Below the pieces are notes generated by a model. It worked only from the letters and a program-made list of their open reading frames with translations. It did not search any database and was not told the origin of the DNA. Shown in pieces: positions 13,701 to 25,700 of a stretch of DNA of 64,000 nt. Location of the stretch: positions 39,404,615 to 39,468,614 of the forward strand of contig JAFMSR010000006.1 of NCBI GenBank assembly GCA_022818135.1, in the 5' to 3' direction. The DNA comes from Saxidomus purpurata (lineage: Eukaryota; Mollusca; Bivalvia; Venerida; Veneridae). A program made the translations under genes and the position numbers. Position 1 is the stretch's first letter. The number at the start of each line of letters is the position of its first letter.

Positions 13701-16700
13701 AAGACAAAATCTTGGTAGAGGGGCCACTGTCTTGAAAAACATCTATTTGAAATTTAATTTCTGTGGTCAGACAGAAACATTTTCTAAGTTTTTCTTTTAT
13801 GATTAAGTCTACTTCGGGGAAAAGATCCCTCCTACTGGGCCTATGGTCCTAAAAGCTCAACATGTGAGTTAAAGGAAGCACACTCTACATTATTTCTATT
13901 TATCCTAACTTGAAAGAAAATAATATGCCAACCTGTTGGTTGAGTAACCTCTGGATTTTATTTCCAAACCTTCTGTCATATTAAACCCTGCTAGTTAAAA
14001 TTTACATTTAAAAAACTTTGAAATACAATTTATGATACTTTAGTAGATATAAAACTTAATTTGGATATGTTCAGGGCTTCCGTTAAGCGGCGTCCGGCCG
14101 TAAAATACGCCATAAAATTGGACCAGTACGCCAATACACAAGACCCCCGGCGTACGCTTGACTTCCTTAAATTTCCGAGGACGACAAAATCGCCGACCCA
14201 TAGCGTCCAAACAAAATTAAAATGAAACATTTTCTCTAATTCGGGACCGCCCACGCGTAATTAGTCACGCTATGCGCTCACAATCGGCAGTATTCGATTC
14301 GCTCTGGAACGACGTAAACTCCGCCCCCAGCAATTATCGTGGGCTATGATTGACAGATGCCGTGTTTGTCAGGTTATTTTGAAATGATGCGATAATTAGG
14401 GCCAATTAACAACATCTTGTGACGGCATGATTTTACTTCAATTACCGGCAAGTGTAAACAATTAATATGACACGGTGTTGTTTGAAATTCCCAACATCTA
14501 GCGGTAATTTTGTCTACTCTATTGCCGAAAATGGACGTCCTTTCGAAACTGTGAATCGGCGATTTTAGAACTTGATTTTAATGTCTCGTCGGTAATGCAG
14601 GTGTTCAAGTAAATGAGTAAATGCAGGTTTTGGTCTAAAATGGATTGAAAAAAAATCGTCAAATTGTGCTTGTCTGCTGATATGGTTTAACGTACTTTGC
14701 TTCATTTCGTCGTTTCGGCGCGGGCCGAATCTAACAAACGAAAGCGTAATGAGGAGACTGAAAGCACAGAATCCCCCCCCCAAAAAAAACCCCAAACACT
14801 TTAAGGTTGAAAAGATGTGTTATCAAACAGTGTTTTTTCCAGTCTGAGGGGAAAGGTGGCGGGGCCTTTTCGGAGGGAAATTTTTAGAAAATGAATAAAA
14901 TATACAGTGTAAAATGTAATAAAGAACAAAATCTATCAAGTATGTTAATGACATTATTCTTTTGCCAATTATCATTCTTTTTAAATCCTTTGAACACCGT
15001 TTTCGTTGAAAAAATAACAAAAATCGGGGTCGCGAAAATATGTGACAAACGAAAAATCGGCGATATTCGGCCGACTATTTCATATGTAAGGTATCAAATA
15101 GTTGAAAGAAATAATTCTGAAGTGTTTGAATTTATGAAAACTTACGTTTTTAAACAGTTTTGGCCAACTCTTAAATAAAGTACAGATTTGTTTCAACTTT
15201 TTGAGGGGATTTTTTTGTAAAAAAAATGGTGAAAAATATATATTAATTTTGGAGAGGAATATGGCCAAATAAACTACAATAAAAATTATAATGATAATGT
15301 TGCTTTGTAAATGTTTGTATTAAGTACTTAAACTGTTATCTTATGCATTGAATAATTCAGATCTTTGGTCAAAATGAAAGTTTATTTTACAGACAGGTTC
15401 TTCATTTTCATTTTTTTAACATTAAGTAAGGTATTTGATGATGATGATGATGGTGATTGATGATGATGAAATGATGATGTCCCACACTGTCCAATAGGTT
15501 CGCGTACTGGGGACTCCATAAAATTTTCACAGGGACTTCCAAATCCAGTTGCCTTGGAGTCAGGACTTCCTTAATTTGAAACTTAGTGGAAGCCCTGTAT
15601 GTTTCAAAAGAAACATGTATGCCATCCTTGTATAATTCATTAAGTTGGAGTCAGTTCATAATAGATCATATCAGTATGATATAATATTATAATTATACGA
15701 TATGTCTTCATGTCTGTCCAACTGAGATTTGTATATGGGCACCACTGTGTAAAAAGAGACATTTTTTTTTAATTTAAAGTTACTGTCAATTTTTAAGAGA
15801 AGGAAGTGTTAGCATAATGTAACACAGCTATTGCTACAAGTGCTACATAATGTTACTTAGTTTGCTTGTGATGGGTAAGTAAACAGTATGAATTCAGACC
15901 CTACTGCAGGGATATAATTCTCTCCCCTTGTCTCATACTGCAGGGTGGGGGGGGGGTAATTGGAGATGGACAAGCTTTCCTAAGGGCAACAACTGTGGTT
16001 ATAAAAAATAAATTTTCATCTAGTAAAATCTGGGATGATTGTGTTCAGTATAAATGTTAGTGAGTTTTATTTCAGTTTTTAGCTCACCTGGCACAAAGTG
16101 CCAGAGTGAGCTATTAGGATCGCATTCCGTCCGGCATCCGTCTTACGTCCGTCCACCATTTCCTTCAAATGACATCTCCTCTGAAACCTGACTGGGCCAA
16201 TGTTGATGAAACTTTGCAGGGATGTTCCTTGCATGAAGCTCTATCAAAGTTGTTAAAAAAATTCCATTCCATGCAGAACTCTGGTTGCTATGGCAACAAA
16301 TAGGATAAACTTTAAAAATCTTCTTGTCTGAAACCACAAGGCCTAGAGCTTAGATATTTGGCATGTAGCATTGTCTAGTGGACCTATACCAAGATTCTTC
16401 AAATTATGACCCCCGGGTCAAAATTGACCCTGCGCGGGTGGTCACTTAGTTTTGCATAGGCTTTATATAGGAAAAACTTTAAAAATCTTCTTCTCTGAAA
16501 CCACAAGGCCTAGAGCTTAGATATTTGATATGTAGCATTATCTAGTGGACCTCTGCCAAGATTGTTCAAATTGTGACCCCGGGGTCAAAATTGACCCTGT
16601 AGGGGGAGTCACTTAGTTTTACATAGGCTTATATAGGAAAAACTTTAAAAATCTTCTTCTCTGAAACCACAAGGCCTAGAGCTTAGATATTTGGCACGTA

Positions 16701-19700
16701 GCATTTGCTAGTGGACCTGTAGCAAGATTGTTCAAATCATGACCCTTGGGCCCAAGAGATCCCGCCTGGGGGGTTACTTGGTTTTGCATGGGCTTATATA
16801 GGAAAAACTTTAAAAATCTTCTTCTCCGAAGCCACAAGGCCTAGAGATTAGATATTTGGTATGTAAAAATGCCTATTGGACTTCTATCAAGATTGTTCCA
16901 ATCATGCAATCATGACCCCCAGGTCAAAATTGACCCTTCCCGGGAAGGGGGGGTAGGGGGGGGAGGTGACTTGATTCCGCATAGGCTTATATAGGGAAAA
17001 CTTACAAATATAAGAAGGCCGACAGGCAGAGAATAGATATTTGGAATGTTACTTAGCATTGTGTAGTGGACCTCTACGATTTATGTTAGAATCATGAGCC
17101 CTTGTATTATAGCCAATGGTAGTCAGGTGAGCGATATAGGGCCATCATGGCCCTCTTGTTTATTAGTTGATGAACTTGATCAAAACAAAATGGGCTCTAA
17201 CGGTTAAAAAATAAAATCTACAGACCAATTCAGACACAGAAAAGCATTCCCAACACCAGTATTTTCACAGAATGGGTACACAGGTAGACGCTAAATGTAA
17301 ATACTGCCTTAACAAATATCAAAGCTGAAATCAAAACATGCCACATTTTCTCTTCTTTACGTGAGTGAGACTAAATTTTGTGATACTATATTTTAAGTTA
17401 ACCATATTATACGTTACCTTCTTATATGGTATCCTATGTTATCTGGTCTCATTTCAGCCGCACGAGAAAATGCCTCTAAGGCTTCTGGGTATAATCTCTG
17501 ATCGAATAACGATTGTCCTTGGAAATAGTACAGAAAAGACAGTCTATTATAAAACTGTTCATTGGAAGGGTCTAATAAACATGCTTTTTTATAGTTCAGA
17601 ATGGCAGACTGGAAGTCACACAGTCTGAGGTAGGCTTCTGCACGCTCCACGTAGAATTGAACATCATCACTTCGAATTCCCATTGCTTTATTTATATGTA
17701 ATATCACTCCTTGATAATTGCCTGACTCCTTCATCTGCATTGCTTTCTCAAAACTGAAAAAGAAGGGGGAAAATTAAAAAGAAGGGGGAAAATTGAAGGG
17801 GGGGAATTAAAAAGAAGGGGGAAAATTAAATTGTACATATAGAATTAAAAGGGGTATATGATGAGAATACTTCGAAACTATAAATGTTCCTGAGGCACTG
17901 ATTGTGGTCAATCCTCAAGTTTAAAACCCCAATGAAAAATCATCATTTATTTACTATAAATCCACAAAACTTTAAATGCCCATAAATTTACAGGCCTTCA
18001 CAATAACCATTATTTTTTTTCCAATTTTCTGTAAAATGGACTTTCAAAGTTAAAAGTACAAAATAATTACTCGTATGGGGCAGGGTGGGGGCCTACTGAA
18101 AATTTAATGATCCAACCGACAAACAGTGAAGACCATGATCAGACTGTACCATTGTAATTACATGTACTGATCATGATCTGCACTGGTTTTAAAAGGGCAG
18201 AATCACCTGCAATTAGCAGCATAGGTGTAAAACATCATTCTACAAGTGAAGACTTAGTTTAGATTTAGATTACATGTATAAAGTAAAAGAAATACTTGGA
18301 ACTGTACCTTGTAAAGTCTACCTGTTAATATTCTTTTTATATATTTCGCTTTAACAGTCATAACAGGCATTATTTTCAATCAAGAAACTGCCTAACTCAC
18401 TGTTTTACAGTTGTTTCCTCCATGATTTCTTTCATACTAGGCTGTGATGTTTTTTCCATCCCCCATTTCTCTGTCTGGAAGATGCTCTGAGTCTGTCTTA
18501 ATTTGGCATCTTCTAAAATTTTCTCATCCACAGCTGTACTAAACAATCCACCCTCATTGCTCGCTGCAGTTTTCTGATGTCATAAAAACAGAACATAAGC
18601 TGTTTCCAATGCATAACAAAAGTTATCTGATAGCAATATTCTCAACTATTATAACGGCTATAGTTCAGTTCAGTAATCTACTCCAAGACTTGTCTATAGA
18701 TAGAGGACATGATGATGCATGCATTGCAAGAAATCAAAATAAATTCACATAATAAATTTAACATACCCTATAATGCATAACTTACTAAGATTTCAAATCA
18801 TTGTTTCATGATGTTATTTTTGACTTTAACGTCATTTGGTGTTGACATTGTTATCATCTTCAAAGATTTCACATTGATGAAGAAGACATAAAATGTAACA
18901 AGTGAATGATAGTGTCTGCAGTGTGTGTTAAATTCATTTTCGTTACATAGTTTACATGTATTTCAGTTTTGATACCTGTATAATATTAATGGACATTACT
19001 ATCTTTTCCTAAAATTTAACAAAAAAAGCTAATTTTCTCACCGAAAAGTTGTTAAAATTGTGTAACAGTGTAATTGAACTGATTAGCATAATGTTACAGT
19101 ACTGTATTAGTGACGTGTGCTGGATAGCTGCAGTGAATTCAAATCTGGTTAACTTATTTTGTACTTTGTCGAATTACTTAGTTAGACATACAGGGCCTCT
19201 GCTGGATTTGAGGAAATGTGTTTCCACTGTTTTGCCAATTTGTTTGATTTGGAAAATCTTTTATGACCACAAAATAGGCTCTGTCTTTATACGATGACAA
19301 ATTTTAGTGGGAGGCCCTGATGTCAAAACAAGGGTCGGACTCTGGAACCTCTTAAAAGCAAGTGGGTTACAGGATGTGCATGTGCATGAAAGCTGTAATT
19401 TACTTATGTAACTGTTTGATTCACCTGTTTTTTTTTGCCAGCTTCATTTTTCACTCCACTTTAAAACTCAACGATCTTTAAAATAATAGTTCAGATGGAC
19501 ATATCTATAATAATTCATCAATAAAAAATACTCAAAATAATTAATTAATTAATTGCTGACAAATCAGGTGACTCAAAATGAAAAGTCTTTTTATATTAAG
19601 CTCTGTGTGCAGGCCAAGCTCAGTGTTCTAGCATACTAAAATAGATGTAGATTGCTCGACACGTGATCTCACAGATATTGAAAGTTTAAGAGAGTAATGA

Positions 19701-22700
19701 AGGAGGATTGAAACTGGATTAGGGATTTAGATTTTCCTATGTTACAAGGATCTGTCCAGAGGTCATGAAGACATGACATTTTTACGTTACTAAAAAGGTA
19801 AAGGTAAGACAAATCATTAGCTTTTTTTCTGTTTTTAAAAGCTTCTCTGTGACTAGGATCAAGCCTCCTTTTTTTAGAGTGTAGGAGCACTTCCTTAGAT
19901 CTATGTACATTGTACAAGTGCCTCTTTTTTCTTTCTTTCATTTTTGCTTTATAAATTATAAGAAACTGAAATCCCAAACCAAGTCAAATACCTGAATATA
20001 ATGAACAGTATATTGCCAGATTCTAATAGTCACAGAAAACCTTTAGTCAAGAACAGATAAACAGAACATGTTATTTAGTCAAGGGAGATAATTTCACAGC
20101 AATATTTTTCGACATCATTTGGACATTTTTAACTGACATGCTAGATTATGCAATAAAAAGACTTACCTCAGAATGACAAGAGAAATAGGAAATTCTTTCT
20201 AGCAATAAAATGCATTATACAAAACAGGTAAATATTGAAAGTAAATGTCCAAAAATACTTTAATCAGAACATATGTGAAATTATCTTCCATTAAAAAGGC
20301 ATAGAGGGGAGATAACCCTGTAAATACAGAGAGGGGAGATAACCACATACCCTACTCATTCTACTCTCCTGCTCTACACTAAGTCTCCAACGTTCCATGT
20401 AGTAAGCAAACTATAATATGTGCAGTATACATGAGCCCGATCGTGAGAAAACGTAAATGTTTTCCAACAAGTTTCGACCCAGATCAGCCTGCATATCTGT
20501 GCAGTGCAGTTTGATCCGAATCTATGCAGTTAGTTTATCTATAACAGACAACCTTTACAGCACATGTTATAATAAAAGTTGTGTGCTGTAAAGATAGCAC
20601 CACTCTTTAGAAAGACTGTCAAAGTATAAACCTCAAGGTTTTCACATGACAGGACTCATATATACACAAAGAAAAATTCTATGACATAATTATTTAGTTA
20701 TATGGGAATGCTACCTAAACATGCAATGATTTTCTTGTAAACATAATTTAATGCAATCAATATATAAATCAGATTCAATAATTACAGATAAGTCGTCACT
20801 ACCTGTTCTGTAATTTAATACTGTAAGTTACCTACAATTTCTTATACACAAAGCAAATAGTTGAAGCTTGATAATGATATGTTAAAAATTCAAGATTGAT
20901 CTTGCCCCTTTGAAAAACCCCAGCAACTGGGTTTTGTACAGAAGCATGGAACCCCATTTTTAAAAGAGACAAATCAGTCTGCGGCTAAAATAGTGTTGAC
21001 ATAATTAATTAAGTCTGAGAGAACAGTTGTCTCCTTCATGTATATGAAGTACACTTTACATTACATGTACCATATTTATGAAAATTCCGGTCCCTTAATT
21101 TGTTTTCCTTTTATACATTTAGGAAAAAAAATGTGTTTTTCGGGTCTCTTAACAGACTTTAACTTTTAAAGTAATACATGTATAATTACCGTTCAATGTG
21201 ACCATTATAATTTTAGATAAACATTAATCAGCAATTTATAATTCTAGAATAATAAACATTGCCATAGTTATAACCCAAAAATAATGATCTGTATAACAGT
21301 TTCATTCATATTGAATAAATAAATTAGAGGAAATCTATAAAAATCTTTTTTGAGTATCCTATTCAACAATAAAAAATCCATCCTTTCGGTTAATATGTAT
21401 ATCTTAATTTGTATTTGTCAATAACAGATATAACATGGTAAAACTTATTTCTTATATGTTTTAAAGCATCCACTGTGTTTTGAGCATCATTCTTAAATAT
21501 AAACCAATATGGCCATTTTGAAGGGTAATGTAACTTTAACTGTGGATCTCGAACTTTTTTTATCAGAAAATGATGAAAAGGATCAATCAGAGCAAAAAAG
21601 GCAAAATCATTTTTTTAAATGCCAACCAACCAACTTAGAAGTTTTTTTAGCATGTAGACCAGAAACACACAAATTGTTTATACAGTCTTACTTAAGCATG
21701 CATAGAAATAATACTGACATAAATATAAAAAACTTTAACAGAAAATCACTTAAATTAGCTTTAAATTAATTCAAAGTTTGGATATTACATTTATTTCAAA
21801 TTTGAAAATTTGAAAACTTGAAAATAAGAACAAGTTTTTGTGGAAAAGTAGTCATACAATCTGTTTAAATGAGGAGCTCTATAACATTAGGTATGTGAAA
21901 AAAATGGTTCTATGTTAATCACTATGGTAACCACTAAAATATGTCCAAATTCAATAAAGTGATGGCAATTATCGCAGTATTTCAAGTCTGTACTACCAGA
22001 CTGCACCTTTTGCAATTCATTGGGATCCTTTAAGTTAAATTTATAACGTGCCAAATGAGCTTACAGTACTGGTAGGTTCCCTTTAATTTTGTAAATGCTT
22101 TTCACTATAAGAGAGTATAAAAAGTTCATTAACTCTGTCCAAAAGTTTTTAAAAAAAATTATATTAATTTTGCTGAAAATGATAAAGAAAACCACTCAAG
22201 ATACGTATTTGTTTGCACCAGTCTATAAATGTTCATGATTTTACTTTGTCTTTTTTACCTGTGGATCTGAGGAGTAATTTTCATCTTCTTTTGACCATGG
22301 TGTTCCAGTTGACACAGTGCTGGGAACCAATGCCATCTGACTTGCCCTGGAGTCCAGCTCATCTGGAGAATCTTTAATAGCTTTATCACTCTGTAATTGT
22401 AACATCAAAATATGTCTAACATTGCACTTCTAAAACATCTTGGATATACATTGCATGTCTAACAGTTTTTTGCACTTCTAAAAGTTGTTGGGTATATGTC
22501 TAGTATTAAAAGTTTAAGTGGGTAAAAACTGGGTATACATGTATTGTTCAAAATGTGAAGTGTGATATTCTAAGAGACAATCCCAGCTGGGAAAATCTGA
22601 ATATGAAGTGTTAAGATAAGATAAGCTTTATTTTCAGTCAGCAATAGTACAACAATTGTTTACATACTAGAAAATAAGAAATGGCATTAATTCTGACCCT

Positions 22701-25700
22701 CCTAAATTTCTCATATAGACTAGTCTATATGTCTTTCAATTCCGTGTTAAAGACAGTACCATTTATTATTCAAAGGGGTGCCCAGTGAAAATTAAGTGAC
22801 TGAACAGCTGATCTTACCCGAGTCCTGACTAGCTATATTTCTAAAATGGACTCGTCCATCTTTAAATTTGTACAGTACCATTAAATGTTCATAGGTGTAC
22901 TCACTGAATATTTACTGATGAATGGCAAACAGTGCAGATAATGATCAGACTACACGGATGCTGCAGGCTGATCATAGTCTGCACTGGTCGCAATAACGGA
23001 AGCGCTTTGTGCCGGTATGGTAAGGTTTAATTGTAAATAATTAGATCTACCTGTTGGTCCTGTAATGACGTACTCTTCATGAACTGGTGCTCTAACTCGG
23101 GGTAAAACTGGTGAATGTTTACTTGGTTGGGATCCTCTGTAATCTAGGAAAGAAAATGGAAACAGAAATCTATAAATTGCTTTATACATACCCAGTGAGG
23201 GCTCTATATATAATGTGGAGAAGTTGTTCAATTGTAGACAGCTTGATGAAAAAAGTACTGTCAATGAAACTTTTATGTGCTTTCAATGTTATATTTACTA
23301 TTTTTTTTGAATGAGACACATTTATTTCAAGAAAAGAAAAAAAAGTCATGTACATGTAATTGTTTTTCAAATTTTGTGATTTTTGGAAAGGATTTTAATC
23401 TACCTTAGGTCATCAAGCCTTGTTTTCTCACGACACTTCATATAATTTTAATATGTTTCATGTAATAGATAGAAAACTGTTTGCAAGAATAATTACATTA
23501 TTTCGAGAAGGTGTAGCCTCCAAAAAATGACTTAATTACCCGAGTCAACAGTAATCTATCTATTTTATATTATGGCACATTTGTTCTGTTGCGCTATTGT
23601 AACTGTTCTTTATTGCAGATAGAGCATTGTGTTCTATTACAGATAGAAGCTCCACCCCCATAAACAGTGCAAATTATCAGAAATACAGACAATGTTTTCC
23701 TATAGATGTAAACAAAAGCCATAATACAAATAACTAATAGAAGACAGTACAAAAATGTATTCCCATAATTTCAGACAGATGCATTATTAAACCCATGCCT
23801 CTGTTTGACAGTTTTAAATAAATTAATATTTTTCTAGCATGATTGTGCATTTATGATAATTATACTCATACAACTATAATTAGTTCTTTATTATTATAAA
23901 AATGTATTTGGAAGTTACCTAATACAGTACCTAATACACAATCATTTATACATACATTTTGTACAAGGTACTAGGTATTTGAAACATGCAATGAAATAGT
24001 ATGGGAAACAACAAGCAAATTGCCACTTTCTAAAAAAGTGATAATCATGCTGACACAGTGTATAAAATGCATGCCTTCTTTCTTTTCATTCATTAGATAA
24101 AGTGATGTTATACTATTATATAATAAGAATTTTTACTGTACATGTATGTTCACATCACAAACTAACTGTACCGCTACATTAAAATCACATTATTTCATAT
24201 TGTTTTGAAACAGACAATCACTCAAAAAGCTGACCCTACCAGTTGTAAATAGTGCCTTATGCTCCACACTATATTTATACAAAATGCAAACCACAGGAGA
24301 CAAAATACATTTGATACATTTCGACGTTAACATGAACAGTACACCCATGTTCCATTTAAATGCATAGCAAGTACATCAACTCATACAAGCAAATACTTTG
24401 ATATAATAACAAATCACATAAATCAATCACAAAAAGCACCCAAACCCTGTGTACATGTAAACAATAATACTATATACAAAAAAAAATAATACAAGTATAA
24501 TAAAATACACGCCACAGGAATATAGAGTTGCATCCAATCATACATATGGAAATCACCAGTTTTTCAATCTTTTGGTTGTATTTAAATTTACTGCTATAAA
24601 TATATCTATTAGTAAATGAACTAAAACATCTGTTGAAAGACATCACTTTTGAAGAGGAGGGGTGGGGTGGTGAAAGACATATATAAATACAGCTGATATG
24701 CAAGAGCTTTACGTCTCGTAACTGCATGATTGTGCTTCATCATGTTCATGCAACTTACTGTCATTTAACTATCAAGTTCTTAATTTAATGCCTAACACAG
24801 TTGTCCCGCTGTCTCTTTTTGTTCTGTTCTGTACAGGTACACTAAGCTCACTGACTTGTAAGTACAGCTGTAACAATATGCCGGTCAGTTGTGATACTTT
24901 AAGTGCCCAACATGATCATATAGAGTTACAGGCTAAAATAATGACTGTCTCTCAAATCTTTATGAATCAATTTATAAGACACTTAATACCAACTGTAATG
25001 TTTGAGCAGACAATCATTTGCAATACTCAATGTAGTCAATTCTCTGGTCAAATATATGTATATCCAAAGTCTGAGCTAACTTGGGCCTTTTTAAAATGGA
25101 TGAAAACAGTTGTTTGTAAATCCTGTGTAGCTTTAAGTTAGCAATTTATGGTTACACAACATCCATAGCTTAGTAGTGGCATCTAACACTGGGATTTCTA
25201 TTTGTTATTCTTTCACCATACTTATATATAGATGTAATTGATGCATTCTAGATTTGATTTGATAGTACACATTTTTGTAACTTTGCATAGTTTTCTCATA
25301 GTATTGACCATGATTATAAAAAGTAGACCAAGTGATGTCTTTCCAGGAATATCAGAAATTTTCTGCAATTGATTTATTTCCAACCCATTTTGAAGTAAAT
25401 CTAAAGAACCATTAACAGTAAATACCAAACACACATTTAAATTTTGTTTTAAACAGATGATTTCCACAGAACAGACACCTTTTAATAACAAGTATCTTAC
25501 TCTTGACTCTGAACTGACGTTTGATTTCCTCTCTGCAACCTGTATATTATTTACACATATTTTTCTAAGTAAACTCTTTTTACAAAAAAACATTTTCACA
25601 CTTATTGTACATAATGTATGAACCTTACTCTAGTTATCTATATCTAAGTCAGTCCCCTGAAAGAAAATGTAACTGCAATTAAGCTAAAAATAATCCCATG

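Noticed and set aside
14565..15178. Transposase in the CAGGG-ended element
   Set aside because: The 76- and 95-codon frames show no DDE, BED or hATC-like features. The element appears non-autonomous.
21509..21769. 86-codon plus-strand reading frame (MAILKGNVTLTVD...)
   Set aside because: Its start overlaps a word (cattttgaaaggtaac) that recurs at about 90 and 49425 and so is probably repeat-derived. There is no recognisable protein feature.
24788..25141. 117-codon plus-strand reading frame with a hydrophobic start resembling a signal peptide
   Set aside because: It lies inside TTC16 intron 2 (between exons 2 and 3). Composition is like surrounding AT-rich DNA, there are no domain features, and no promoter or polyadenylation context was seen.
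25222..25599. 125-codon minus-strand reading frame
   Set aside because: Only 39 bp of it (25501-25539) fits splice borders and phase as a TTC16 exon. The rest is intronic and low-information.
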